64,000 nucleotides of DNA. Source: Eurosta solidaginis (lineage: Eukaryota > Arthropoda > Insecta > Diptera > Tephritidae). The notes beneath the pieces are model-generated. The model ran no database searches and was not told the origin of the DNA. It was given only the letters and a program-made list of their open reading frames with translations. Position 1 is the stretch's first letter. Each line of letters starts with the position of its first letter. The stretch is taken from the NCBI RefSeq assembly GCF_040869045.1, contig NC_090323.1, positions 156,198,426 to 156,262,425 of the forward strand, in the 5' to 3' direction. The position numbers and the translations under genes were made by a program. Shown in pieces: positions 1 through 11,400 of the stretch.

Positions 1-37
1 CGGTTACACCCGAACTTAGACACCTTTTCTTGTTTTA
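1..37 (+). mobile_element. End fragment of a CACGCCC-family dispersed repeat
   Basis: The first bases (GGTTACACCCGAACTTAGAC, then a CTTGTTTT run) match the conserved end of the repeats at 1,471-2,412, 19,010-21,137 and 36,220-37,302. The rest of this copy lies outside the window. Confidence 0.6.
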
Positions 38-1470
38 TATGTGACTGTAATAAAGCTCACTACTGGGTATATTATATTGTCTGCTTCACAAATGTGACAT
101 TTCTTACTAAAAGTTTACAATTTTTATTAGAGAAAAAATGCGAAAAGGAGTTTTTGCCAAAACAAGTGCGCTAAATCGCATGTTCAAGTAGGTGAAAGAA
201 GAAGCTAAAAGTTTACAAAATTTCATCAAACTTTACAATTTTCAAAACTTTAAATGCATTTCTCTCCACACACGCACGCGTGCATATATATGTATCTGAG
301 TGAATACAAGCAATAATGCTGTTGCTGACAGAAAAAAAGTAATCGCCATTTGCGGAGACGACATCTCCCTCAACAAATCTCCTGTTGCCAGTGTTGCTAA
401 GGTCGTTGTTGTGGAGTTTGTTGCATGTATGTTCTGCAGTTTATATAGATTTTATTATATAATTTCAGATTATATGTATGCATACATAAGCGTGTAAATA
501 TACGGATTATATAAATTTGATGCTGCAAGCATCTGGTTCTATCGCATGATGCATGCTGATCAAGTTTATACATTTTTGTCGTCTGTAGTCTAGTTGTAAA
601 AAACTCATGCGAAATATATTAAACTTGTAAAGTTCGCATTGAGAAAATTGTTTTGGCATGGAGAGTACTTGCCAGTCATGCGTTCGCAACAAAACTGACA
701 TAAGTCAACGAGCATTTTTGGGTATGGCTTAAGTTCAATGTATTTATGTTGACATCTCTTCAGTGAAACGCTGTAAGTTTCCTTGCCACTGATAAGTGCT
801 AAATCTAATGACGAACATTTTTTTCTCGCGAAGTGCTATAGCTTCCTTATGTCTTCATAACAGGGCTCCAGATAAACGCAGATATACCAATTAAATAAGC
901 AGCACTAGTGACGAATACTGGAGTGATTATACGTTGCGAATGCTCGTTTAGTTTATACGAAACAATGAAACTGCTTTGGAGATAGACGGATTTCTATCGA
1001 AACTCCCCGATGGCAGCAGAGGCAATCCTTTGCGGGATGTGAATACGCTATGCTCCAGTACTACCCGCCTTCTTATAAATACTCTACCAGCTATCGCAGA
1101 AGTGATTTGCTTGAACTTGTGGAGTTTCGAGTCCACTTACCTTATTGAGTTGTTTTCTAAAAGATGTTTCAACTGCACGTGAAGGAAAATATGATATTGC
1201 TAGGGACACCCCCTACTCACGACTGGAAAATTATCTGGGAAAATGTGAACATTAACTGGGACCTGCATAGTTTTAGATTATTTTTTAAACCTAGCAAAGT
1301 CTTTTGCTGATTTTAAGCTTTTTTTATACTATTTTTAAACCCACTAAATAGTTTTAAGCAATTAATAAGATATTTTATTTCAATTTTAGTTCAAACACTT
1401 GAAAGATATAATTTTCAATGAAAAGTTTTAAATAAAAACAACGAAATTTTACCCGTATCTCGTTTTTGAA
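38..1470. other. No recognisable gene or repeat
   Basis: AT-rich sequence with only short, low-quality open frames on both strands. A frame of about 62 codons near 948-1,136 (minus) is less AT-rich than its surroundings but matches no family I recognise. I see no RNA gene or terminal repeats. Confidence 0.5.
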
Positions 1471-2412
1471 CTTTTTATACCCAGCTGTACTTGTACACAG
1501 GGTATTATAACTTTGATTGGATAACGGTTGGTTGTACAGGTATAAAGGAATCGAGATAGATATAGACTTCCATATATACAAATCATCAGTCTCGAAAAAA
1601 AATTTCATTGAGCCATGTTCGTCCGTCTGCCGTTAACACGATAACTTGAGTAAATATCGAGATATCTTCACCAAATTTGGTGCACGAGCTTATCTGGACC
1701 CAGGATATATTGGCACTGAAAATGAGCGAAATCGGATAATAACATGCCCACTTTTTATATATAAATAATTTTGGAAAACACAAAAAACCTGATTATATGG
1801 TAAATAATACACCTAGGATGATGAAATTTTACGTGTGGATTGATATTGGGACACTTGATAAAAATTTGAAAAACATTTTTTAAATGGGCGTGCCACTGCC
1901 CACTTGTGATAAAATCAATTTTACAAATATTATTAATCATAAATCAAAAATCGTTAAACCTATCGTAACAAATTCGGCAGAGGGGTTGCCTTTACTATAA
2001 GTAATGCTTTGAAGAAAAATTAACGAAATTGGTTAAAGACCACGCCCACTTTTATATAAAATATTTTTAAAAGGGTCGTGGACGAATAAAATAAGCTGTT
2101 GCTTTGCAAAGAAGAGCTTTATATCAATGGTATTTCATTTCCCAAGTGGATTTATAACAATAAATAGGAAAAACCTCAAATTTTAAAAAATGGGCGTGGC
2201 ACCGCCCCTTTTATGACTAAGCAATTTTATATGTTTCGGTTGCCATAACTCGCAGAAAAATTAGTTCAGAATAGAACCATATGTATATGTATTATTGCGC
2301 AGCCTTTTAATACTATAAAGCTCACAAAACAAACAACAACAGCCTTTCAAGTGTACAGCTGGGTATGTAATGTTCTTGTTTCACCTGAACTTAGACTTCC
2401 TTACTTGTTTTA
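1471..2412 (+). mobile_element. CACGCCC-family dispersed repeat, short variant without tandem array
   Basis: The copy begins near CTTTTTATACCCAGCTGTAC and ends at the conserved ACTTCCTTACTTGTTTT tail. A 14-bp perfect inverted pair (ATACCCAGCTGTAC at 1,477-1,490 and its complement at 2,353-2,366) lies just inside the two ends. Inside are the family's hallmark segments, 'gattggataacggttggttgt' type text and several GGGCGTGG/CCACGCCC boxes. It contains no coding sequence. It looks like a non-autonomous element; I cannot assign a superfamily. Confidence 0.65.
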
Positions 2413-3224
2413 TCTATATTATAAACTATGAGAGGATGAACCCAGTTTTGAATATATTATCGTTTAAAATTTTAGTCCAGAAGTTTGAAAATGAAATGGA
2501 AATTTTCTGGACTAAAATTTAAAATAAAATGTCTTAATATAAGCTAATTTCCTTTTAAACTTTGCAAATTCTGCATTTTAAGCCAAAAAAAGTTTGGTTA
2601 TATACCTAGACCAAAAAGTTGGGGATGTAGACCAAAATTTTCAACCGTGTGGGTATGCCTTTTTGCGCACAATGTTCAGAATGATTTTCTATGTGTTGCA
2701 AGTGTAGAAAATTTTGTCTAGGAGCAGTAAGGTCTCGTTTTTTCTGTGTTATTCTATCTCTGGATCGACGGAAAGCCTTATATTATTCTAGACGTTACCT
2801 GTGTAGGCAAATCTGCTTCCATGCATTTGTCTTAGGTGTCTTAGCTGTGCGGTTGAATGGTGTAGGCGTCACTAGGAGCTCCCTATAGATTTCCGATGCT
2901 GGCTAGATAACTACAGATTGACCAAATAAAATACTAGGTTTAAGAGCATATCATGGCGCAAGGATCTAAATAGTTTTATTTGAACACCGCTTTCAGCAGA
3001 GTGTTCAGAATGCAATGAGTACAATGGCATATGGAGAGAGCACCAAAAACTTAATAGGCATTTTCTATTTTCAAAATTTCATCCAGGCAAAGTTAAAAAT
3101 TTTGTCTGCTTTATTGCTTTTAAAGTGGGTCCTTTTTTTGTTTAGATGTTACCTGCAAAGGTACGTACCTAGGAAAAAATATATAGTACCTAGATAGATG
3201 ACAAAGCTAACTGGTTACAAATCG
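2413..3224. other. No recognisable feature
   Basis: AT-rich sequence with a short imperfect palindrome around 2,470-2,530 ('agtccagaagtttgaaaatg' followed by its near complement). Open frames are short and unconvincing. Nothing else identified. Confidence 0.5.
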
Positions 3225-3530
3225 ATTTCATTTTGAAGTTTCATCGGTATCAGTATCAGTAGATACCAAGTTGGCAACACTTTGAAACAAATTGATAACT
3301 TTTCGATAAAAATCGATAGGTCTAGAAAATATATCGAAAACATTATGATAAATAATCGACATTTTCGATAGTAAAACGACAACTTAATAAAGGGATAACA
3401 CGTTTCGGTTTCGGCTCCTTCCCTCTTTTTTATTTTTTCCTTTTCCCCCTGTTCTTTTTACACGTTTCCTTCCTTTCGCTTCATTTCGTTTCGTTTCATT
3501 TCGTTTTGTTCACGATTACCTTCTGTATTC
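3225..3530 (+). repeat. CGATAA-rich dispersed repeat, copy 1
   Basis: A run of degenerate short units built on TCGATAA/ATCGATA is followed by 'aacacgtttcggtttcggct' and a long pyrimidine-rich tail. The same order (CGATAA units, AACACG, CGGTTTCGG-type text, CT-rich tail) recurs at 35,090-35,530 and 51,590-52,320, which makes this a dispersed family rather than chance. Confidence 0.55.
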
Positions 3531-4064
3531 CCCCACTTGATACGCCTACACTTATTTCACGGGTGTACTCTGTTGTCCTTTACAGAGCGTACCAATCTCA
3601 TTTACTATACCTACATTTACATTCTATATCTCCCGTATAGAATACCACTTCCAAGTACTACGCTTAAGCTTGCACTTACGTTAAACTTACATTCTGGATT
3701 CCACCATACATTCAGCAAAGATGTTTAAACTACAAACTTGCTCATCTTTTCGTATCTTATGAAGATAAATTTATTATGAATTATCTATATTTCACGTACG
3801 TAGTTATATATATCTCTCCTTCCTCGCAAATTACAACGTCATGACGTAATGCGAACGTGACTCACACGTGACATAATTAAAAGCGTCATTGTAGTCGTAA
3901 ATCGTTGAAACGTGTCAAATTATTGTGTCGTCTCAATACCAACCAAACTTTTTGTACAGCATCATCTAAGTAGATATATGTATGTATATATGTATATTCA
4001 TTAGAGTGTATGTTATTTACCAAATTGGTTCGGTTTTTTTGTGGCGCCCGCTAAGTACTCAGAG
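3531..4064. other. No recognisable feature
   Basis: Pyrimidine-rich to AT-rich sequence, with no credible coding frame, RNA or terminal repeats. A frame of about 63 codons near 3,537-3,728 has low-complexity composition. Confidence 0.5.
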
Positions 4065-4230
4065 TAGGATCCAGTTTTTCGGCGCAACTCCAGTTAAAGA
4101 CTAGAGTTTATCCTTGCCACTTTGGTCAATAATGCAAAATTTTGCTGATTGTCTCAGCTTAAAGGATGGAAGTGGCCTCTAGTCACCTTTGACTGAAGTT
4201 TACTCTCGCATTGAAAAACCGGACTTAAAA
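4065..4230. repeat. Imperfect hairpin, candidate small MITE
   Basis: The left arm (TCCAGTTTTTC ... AGACTAGAG) is mirrored by a right arm whose complement reads TCCGGTTTTTC ... GACTAGAG. The arms are about 50 bp and imperfect, and the inner part is also partly self-complementary. No target duplication is clear, so a transposon origin is only suggested. Confidence 0.35.
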
Positions 4231-4867
4231 AATTTTGTATACCAAAAACTCGTTTTTACAATTTATTTTTGGGTATATTGAGGAGTAGAGCTTTATATTT
4301 ATATTGCTGTTGTTTATACGTTATTTATGTCGATGTTTCTACATAAATTTAATGTCATTGTCAAGGCTATTCATTTCTATTTTAAGCCCATAATAATGGT
4401 AATATATTGTTTAACGGCTTAAAATAGAAATTTGTACCTTGCTTTGGCTAAATACTTAATTTGTTTCTTAAAAAAAAAAAAAATTTCCTGGACACTTATT
4501 TCGATCAGCAATCATTTAACTGGATACGTGCCCTGGTAAAAACGGGCACTCTAATATTTATGTATAGTAAATGCTGCCAACATTCGGATGACGTGTTGCC
4601 AGCAGCTGTTGCAGTTCACAACGAAATTATTTTTTTGACAAATGTACTTACATATATACAAGCATACTTATATTCATATTTATACTCCTACAAAAAATGC
4701 AATAACTTGAGCTTAAATTGCTATAACAATAAAAATAGCACCATAAGCAACAAAATTAATGTCAGCCTTGGCAGTAAAGCGTAAAAAAATGTTTAAATTA
4801 CGCTTAATAATCATAAGAATCAATAAAGATTATGAACAGAACAGTTAAAAGTTATGTTACAGGAATA

Positions 4868-4945
4868 ATGGAGTTAAAGCCATCAAAAGAGGGTGAGGTC
4901 GACGGCGGTAACAGTGAGCAGCATGCAGATGTCAAAACTAAAGTG
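4868..4945 (+). CDS. Possible short first coding exon (26 codons) with splice donor
   Basis: An ATG at 4,868 opens a hydrophilic frame that runs 26 codons, MELKPSKEGEVDGGNSEQ and on, and is followed at 4,946 by GTAATT, an acceptable donor. The composition (Glu, Lys, Asp, Gly rich) stands out from the AT-rich surroundings. The frame stays open only a little beyond the donor. I recognise no homologue and can point to no downstream exon before the copia insertion at 5,289, so this may be chance. Confidence is low. Confidence 0.22.
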
Positions 4946-5283
4946 GTAATTAGATTATTATTTTTCCAGAATATTAAATTCGATTGTTTTTAGCTACTGA
5001 TACAAAATGATTTTTCGACCTACATAGACAAAAGATTTATGTACACATAGAACCATGAGCTCAAAACGGGTTGTTGCGATAATGCCTCCTTTTGTGTTAA
5101 GGTGTGGCGGCAAGCCGGCGTGCTTCCGAGCTTATACTAACTCGGCCGTTGATGGAGTTTTAAATAGCTAGTTCCAAACACGTCCTTTTCATGCTGTTGT
5201 CCAACGTAATTTTCAAAGCTGTATACACTTTACAGGACCTCAGACTTTGAAATAGAAGCACCTTCGAAAGCAGCTTTGAAGTC
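4946..5283. other. No recognisable feature; left flank of the copia insertion
   Basis: Non-coding sequence leading to the target-site copy GACAA at 5,284-5,288. No further exon, RNA or repeat recognised. Confidence 0.45.
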
Positions 5284-5288
5284 GACAA

Positions 5289-5472
5289 TGTTGGAATTTT
5301 ATTTTCTTACTTTTCAAGCACAGACAAGTTAATGCTTACAAATTATATGTTTTATTTATTTGCAGTTCAAATTGAGAATCCGAATATTAAAGTGGATACA
5401 AAGAGAAAAAAGAACAGACAAAATTCAGGGTTGCATGAATATGTACGTTGTACACAGAATTGTATTTCAACA
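5289..5472 (-). repeat. Copia 3' LTR (184 bp)
   Basis: Starts TGTTGAAATAC and ends AATTCCAACA on the minus strand. It matches the LTR at 12,619-13,369 apart from about nine substitutions, the 19-bp indel and the MITE that copy contains. It preserves the uninterrupted sequence at the MITE insertion point (GAATATTAAAGTGG). Confidence 0.92.
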
Positions 5473-5481
5473 CGCCTCCTC
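5473..5481 (-). other. Copia polypurine tract
   Basis: The minus-strand sequence GAGGAGGCG lies immediately upstream of the 3' LTR, where second-strand synthesis is primed in copia elements. Confidence 0.7.
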
Positions 5482-5576
5482 AACGTTCATATGCATGCAT
5501 ATTAAATAAAAATATACATTCAATTAATTTAAACCTAGCATCATCATTAATTTCTCATGGCTAGGTTTAGGCAAAT

Positions 5577-8500
5577 TCAAGTCAAAATATCAGCAACCAT
5601 GTCACTACTACAACAATATTTGAGATCAATGTCGCCTCCTCTGTAGATATCTCGTATATAATGGTATTTAATGTCGATGTGTGTGCTTCTTGAATGGTAT
5701 ACGGGATTCTTCACAAGATTCATAGCACTGAGGTTATCTCCATTTACTACGATTGCCTTAGTGAACTCGAGCTTCATTTCACCAAAAATTTTTCGTAAAA
5801 ATACAGCCTCCTTAACTGCAGATGTAACAGCCATGTATTCAGCCTCAGTACTGCTGAGCGCTACCGTTGATTGTTTTTTCGACTCGTAAGAAAAAACTCC
5901 GCCAGATAGTATAAACACATATCCCGTATATGATTTAAGATCACTACCATCTCCTCCCCAATCTGCCTAGCATTTCACATCTTTACCTGTTCGATGATAT
6001 GTTAGCATTTTATCTTGCGTTGCATTTAAATATCGTAATATTCTTTTGGCCGCTGCTAAATGCTCTGAATGCGGATCATTATTTCTCTGCGCCAGTTTGC
6101 AAACTGAATGCAAAATATCTGGTCGTGTGCACACAGCTAAATATATTAACGACCCTATCAAAGATTGGTACTGAACCTGGTCGACTTTCTTACAATTTTC
6201 CTTATCGCAATTCACCTGGTGCCCTGCATCCAAGGGAATAGCAATTGGTCTGCTGTCCATCATTCCAAAATCATTTAATATTTTTCTGATATGAGTCTTT
6301 TGCCCAATGGATATATAACCTGTTTCACCATTACGATTCACTTCCATACTTAGAAAATGCTGCACTGGTCCTTTGTCGACTATCTCTACTTCCCTTGCTG
6401 TACTGGCTTTGATATCATGCATTTGCTTATAGTCAGAACTAGCTATCAGCAAATCGTCAACATAGACCGCGATAATATTCATTTGCCCATTTCGGTGATT
6501 TACGTATACACATGGTTCACTTTTACATGGTTGGAAACCAATCTTCTTTAAAATTGTATCTAATTTCAAGTTCCATTGACGCCCGGACTGCTTAAGTCCA
6601 TACAGGGCCTTTTTCAGTTTTAAGCAATGATTAGGGAACCGTTTATTAACGAACATTTCCGGCTGACTCATGTATATGTTATCGCCTAACTCACTATTTA
6701 AATATGCGGTGGACACATCCATTTGATGGAGATGTAATCCATATTCTGCTGCTATCGCAAAAATCATTCGTATGGTGCTATACTTAACGAGGGGTGAAAA
6801 TGTTTCGTCGTCTTTCACGCCATACACCTGTGAGCACCCTTTTGCGACTAACCTAGCTTTGAAACGTTCCACGTTACCATTCGTATCTCTCTTAATCGCA
6901 TATACCCATTTGCACTTTACAGCCTTTTGCCCTTTAGGAAGTTCTGTAAGTTGCCACGTTTAATATTTTAATAAAGAATTATACTCGTCTTGCATGGCCT
7001 CATACCAGTTATTAGCATATTTACTTGATAATTCTTGCTCTACAGACTCTGGTACCTTTATGTCATCGACGTTTACTAAATTCAAGTAATTACATTGCTG
7101 ACTGGACCAGGTAGACCCAGGTACCTCACTACGAACTAATCGTGGCCTGCCAAGAGACTTCTTTAAACTAACATCATCTGCTGACGGTTCGTCAGCTGAC
7201 TCAAATTCATCGTCACTCTTTTCTGGTTTATTCAGCATCACTTCTCTGTTTTCGATCGGCGTTGTATCTAAATTTGTATATTTTTGTTGCACTTCGTTGT
7301 CAAAAATATTCATATCAACTGCAATTGTTTTTCCTTGCACACTTTCTGCAACCTTAACATTCAACTGTTTATTTTGTTCAGCTGATGTCGACTCAATAAA
7401 GTAGACGTCCCTACTCACTATCAATCGCTGTGATTGTTTGTCATATAATCTGTACGCTTTTGACGTATCGGAGTAACCAACCATGATATACTCCTTGCCT
7501 CTTGGTTTAAATGTATCTTTTTGTGTCTTATCTAACGCTATCGCGAGTGATCCAAATATACGCAAATGCCCTACTACTGGCTTATAACCATGCCACGCTT
7601 CATATGGTGTCATATCCTTTAATGCTTTTGTTGGTGCACGGTTTCTTAAATATGCCGCCGTATTAACAGCCTCAGCCCACAAAGAGTCATCTACACCACA
7701 GCTTACAATCATACACCTTGCCATCTCAATTAATGTGCGATTTAGTCTCTCCGCTACGCCCTTTTGCTGTGGTGTATAGGGCACTGTCAATTGTCGCACA
7801 ATACCGTGGTCCTTAAGAAACTTATCAAACGCATTGTTTAAAAATTCCGTGCCATTATCACTGCGAAGCTTTTTATTCTTTTTTGGGTTTGGCACTCTTC
7901 TTAAATTTATCAAATACTTCGTCTTTGCGTTGTAAAAAATATACAAATACAAATCGCGTTTTATCATCAATAAACGTTAGTACATATTTTGCATCACCAA
8001 TTGATTCATGCCTCATGGGCCCACACACATCAGTGTGAATCAATTCCAAAATATCTATTGCCCTGCTATCTGACTTACTGTATGGCCGCTGTGCAAAAAG
8101 TACAATTTACGTTCGTTTGTATATTCACTTTCATTCCACGAACCATATTGTTGTTGCTCAGCTGACGCAAGCTAGCAAAATTCCGATGACCGTATCTTGA
8201 ATGCCATTTCATTGCCTCGTCATCACCTTTGCATGCAAAAAACAATTTCCTTTTATTGGGCTCAAAAAGAAAGAGATCACATACCTTATTAGCACTCAAA
8301 ATCATAGCTCCGTGCTTATTTTTAAAAATTGCATTGTTTTTTGAAAATTCAACTTTATATCCACTGTTAACTGCCTTCGAAACAGATATAAAATTACATT
8401 GTAGTCCTGGTACAAACAATACTTCAACCAAAGTGACGTCGAACATGTTCGTTTTTAAACGAACAACACCTTTCCCAGTCGCTACCATTTTGTTGTTGCC

Positions 8501-8615
8501 AGCAAGTATGATCTCTTCTTCATACTCATCGAATTCGCAGAACTTGTTGCGGTCACTGCATAAGTGGGAAGATGCGCCGCTATCGATACACCAAGCATCA
8601 GTATGTAACACAAGT
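5577..8615 (-). pseudogene. Copia pol: protease, integrase, reverse transcriptase, RNase H (disrupted)
   Basis: Reading leftward, the protease motif CIDSGASSHLC lies near 8,580. The integrase core has D in HTDVCGPM near 8,020, D in LRSDNGTEF near 7,860 and E in GVAERLNRTL near 7,745. The RT palm is AVYVDDLLIASS near 6,450, and copia RNase H is STVALSSTEAEYMAV near 5,860. The breaks are a frameshift at the gag-protease join near 8,615, a frameshift near 8,090, another near 7,890, an in-frame TAA at 6,960-6,962, and an in-frame TAG at 5,967-5,969. The domain order is complete and the catalytic residues seen are intact. It cannot make a full polyprotein but is not deeply eroded. Confidence 0.92.
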
Positions 8616-9433
8616 TTTTAACCGCCGCAAATAATCCATTGCTTTTGTTGTCGTCACCATTGTATTGTACGTGCGAGTTTTTTCGTTCTTTGCACTGAGC
8701 AGCGAAGTGGCCTTTTTTGCCACAACTGTACCACTTCATGTTGTGTCGTTTGTTCTTGTTGTTTGATATGTTGCAAGCATCAGTTGATTTCGAATTCATA
8801 GAACTATTTCTTTTTACAGAATTTTCTCGAACCATAAACGCTTGTACGCTACTTTCGGGTTTTTCCGCACCACAAGATTTACGTCGTTCGCCTTCTTCTA
8901 TTAATTTTATTTTTATTGAATTAATTTGGGGTAATTCATCGCGAGACTCCAATGCGACAACCAGATTCTCAAAAGATTTTGGCAAGCTTGCTAGTAGCAT
9001 AATGACGAAAAATTCGTCTTGGAGACTTACCCCAATTTCCCCAAGCTTTTCTGCCAACGCAGTGAATTTACAGACATACTGTTGAATGCACTCGCCATCG
9101 CTCATTCGCATACCAAGGAGCTGCTTAAACAAAGTTACCTTACGTACCGGTCCTTTTGGCCTATGAATCTCACGAAGAGTATTCCATGCCTCACTTGACG
9201 CCTTGCAATTCTTCACATGAGCTATCTGCATGGTTGTTATACTCAGCATTATAGTTGCCGTCGCCTTCTCATCTTTGACTTTCCACTCCATCACTTTCTT
9301 GTCGTTTGAATCCCCATCTGGACATTTTTCTTCACCTGACGTTATTGACCATAGCTCTTGGTGTACCAACACACTTTTTAGCTGTATACTCCAGGAGGAG
9401 GACTCATGCAACTTCTCAATGTTAATAAAATTA
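8612..9433 (-). pseudogene. Copia gag (main part), zinc knuckle damaged
   Basis: Encodes a UBN2/copia-type gag. It opens with the segment around INIEKLHESSSWSIQLKS, has an RNA-binding core (WNTLREIHRPKG, KQLLGMRMSDGE, LLASLPKSFENLV), and then a CCHC knuckle region near 8,700-8,740. The knuckle reads MKWYSCGKKGHFAAQC. The first cysteine of the C-x2-C-x4-H-x4-C motif is a tryptophan (TGG), which should abolish zinc binding. The true start seems to be the ATG at 12,539-12,537, just inside the leader, separated from this body by the 9,434-12,530 insertion. Gag runs into the protease frame through a frameshift near 8,615. Confidence 0.88.
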
Positions 9434-9639
9434 AAGAAAAAAAAACTTTTTTAAAAATAAGCTTTTATTATTTTGGTTAATAAAATTAACTAAAAAGTAA
9501 ACAATAAATTGACTCTAAAGAAATATAACACTTTATAAGTTCATTGTAAGCTTAAACGATAATTAGGCTTTTTCGTCTGCGGCAAAAAAATTCTATATTG
9601 TACATAATTATATATTTTCAACATTAAAATTTTACATCT

Positions 9640-9816
9640 AAATTATTAAATCTTACAGTTTATATCACAGTCAAATTGTTCTAATAAAAAACGTGTTAAC
9701 TTTTGATGGTATAATTAAGAACATTTAGGATCTCATTTTATTGCTATCGCAGTGTAACACGCTTTTATTAGAACAATTATGACTGTGATATAAACTGTAA
9801 GCTTTAATAATTTAGG
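9640..9816. repeat. Hairpin repeat, ~60-bp arms
   Basis: The left arm TTACAGTTTATATCACAGTC...GTTCTAATAAAA recurs as its complement at about 9,752-9,816 with a few mismatches, around a loop of about 50 bp. It is a foldback-type structure inside the 3.1-kb insertion. Confidence 0.7.
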
Positions 9817-10785
9817 TATTTTTTAAAAAAGGTTTTTTTTCTTTAATTTTATTTTTTACTTTTTAGTTCGTTTTATTAACAAGTAATAGAAGCTTGTTCT
9901 TAGAAAAGCCTTTTTCTTAAATTTAATTAAATATGAATTTTTTTTTTTAATTTTTAGTAGGGTAAAATATTGTTTAAATTAGTTACGTAAACTTTACTTA
10001 GTTATTTGTAACGTTTCTCATTCTATCTATTTCTTTTAATGCATCAACATTACAGGGTTTCTTCGAAGTCAACTTTGAACAGTAGTTCTTCGATTCGAAT
10101 ACCTGCTAAAGAACTAACTCGGCTTTTGACAGAGAGCACATATAAAATTGTGTCAAACAGTGTTAACTAACTTAAAACCATATTTTATTGTGACTTGGCC
10201 TATGTGGCGTTCAGTTTACAACTACTCATTGCAGATCTCTGGTCTGTGTGTTAAATCTGTTTTAAAATAATAGCCGTATTTTTTTTTTACACGTAAACGT
10301 CTATACGCTTATAATTTATATGGACTGCTAAGCGCCAAACTTTAAATACACCTATGAAGTTGCTGCGCATAAAATGTGTACTAATAAATTCCAATACGCA
10401 TTATACGTAGATGTAACTTAAATATGTGTTTTTGTTTCACCCCCTACACTAATTCTATGTATTCTATGTGTGTCCACAATTCATCGCAACTGATTTAGCT
10501 ATATGTTATACACAGGCATACAACAGAGGGTCGTGTCTCCGCTTTTCGGTACACGCTGTAGCTGTAGCTAGTTGTTTAACCACTGCCGCTAGATGGGTCT
10601 CCTAAGCATTATGTAAACGACGATAGGTATTTTTTTTCACGCGCAAACGTAAACCTATACGCGTGTATAAAAAAACACGGTTAATATTCCAACTTTCGCT
10701 TAGCTAAAATTCCATCGCCAAAAATCTGTGAAACAAAATCAGGTGCGCAGAAAAGTATCCAACACTTACCGATAAGAGCCTAATA

Positions 10786-11400
10786 CTGTTTTCACACAGA
10801 AACTTAATGATCTCATTTCACCTGCTAATGAAATCGTAAATTTTTTGCTTTCACACAGAAGTAACTGCTCGATTAGTATGAAGGATGAGACAGACAATCA
10901 TGGCGGAACGATACAAGGTGGGAGCATGGTGACATACCTACAAACAAAAAAAATTCCATGTACTTGTAAATTCGATGGACAAATGTCAAAATCGTACTGC
11001 GCCGGTAGTTGATGTATCAAATCAAATAAAAAAGGTTATAATCAGCTGTTCGATGCGGCCACCTTGTATCGTTCCGCCATGCAGACAATGACATTTGCTT
11101 TGAAAACTAAGAAACGGAAACGGAAGCGGAACTCTGCCAAGAGATTATAACCTTTTTTATTTGATTTGATACATCAACTACCGGCGCAGTACGATTTTGA
11201 CATTTGTCCATCGAATTTACAAGTACATGGAATTTTTTTTGTTTGTAGATATGTCACCATGCTCCCACCTTGTATCGTTCCGCCATGATTGTCTGTCTCA
11301 TCCTTCATACTAATCGAGCAGTTACTTCTGTGTGAAAGCAAAAAATTTACGATTTCATTAGCAGGTGAAATGAGATCATTAAGTTTCTGTGTGAAAACAG
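10786..11400. mobile_element. 615-bp foldback element with near-perfect 260-bp arms and TA flanks
   Basis: Arms at 10,783-11,043 and 11,143-11,403 are reverse complements with, by eye, a single mismatch, separated by 99 bp. The ends read CTGTTTTCACACAGAAAC inward and are flanked by TA on both sides, as for Tc1/mariner-type insertions. The left arm includes part of a hAT-type MITE (10,899-11,081), and the right arm carries the mirrored copy of only that part. The inverted duplication therefore happened after the MITE landed. The near-identity of the arms means the event is recent or kept uniform by gene conversion. Confidence 0.85.
10899..11081. mobile_element. 183-bp hAT-type MITE with perfect TIRs and 8-bp target duplication
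   Basis: Starts CATGGCGGAACGATACAAGG and ends in the exact complement; the inverted repeats are 23 bp and perfect. The flanks carry CAGACAAT at 10,891-10,898 and again at 11,082-11,089. An 8-bp duplication with short TIRs and no ORF is the hAT MITE signature. A truncated mirror copy lies at about 11,143-11,285 in the right foldback arm. Confidence 0.9.

Noticed and set aside
5340..5475. Exon-like sequence after a TTTGCAG acceptor, with an open frame (VQIENPNIK and on), found twice
   Set aside because: It is the copia LTR: TGTTG...CAACA ends, matching GACAA flanks, primer site and polypurine tract adjoining.
8229..9085. Plus-strand ORFs of 122-130 codons within the copia region
   Set aside because: Antisense shadows of copia gag and protease.
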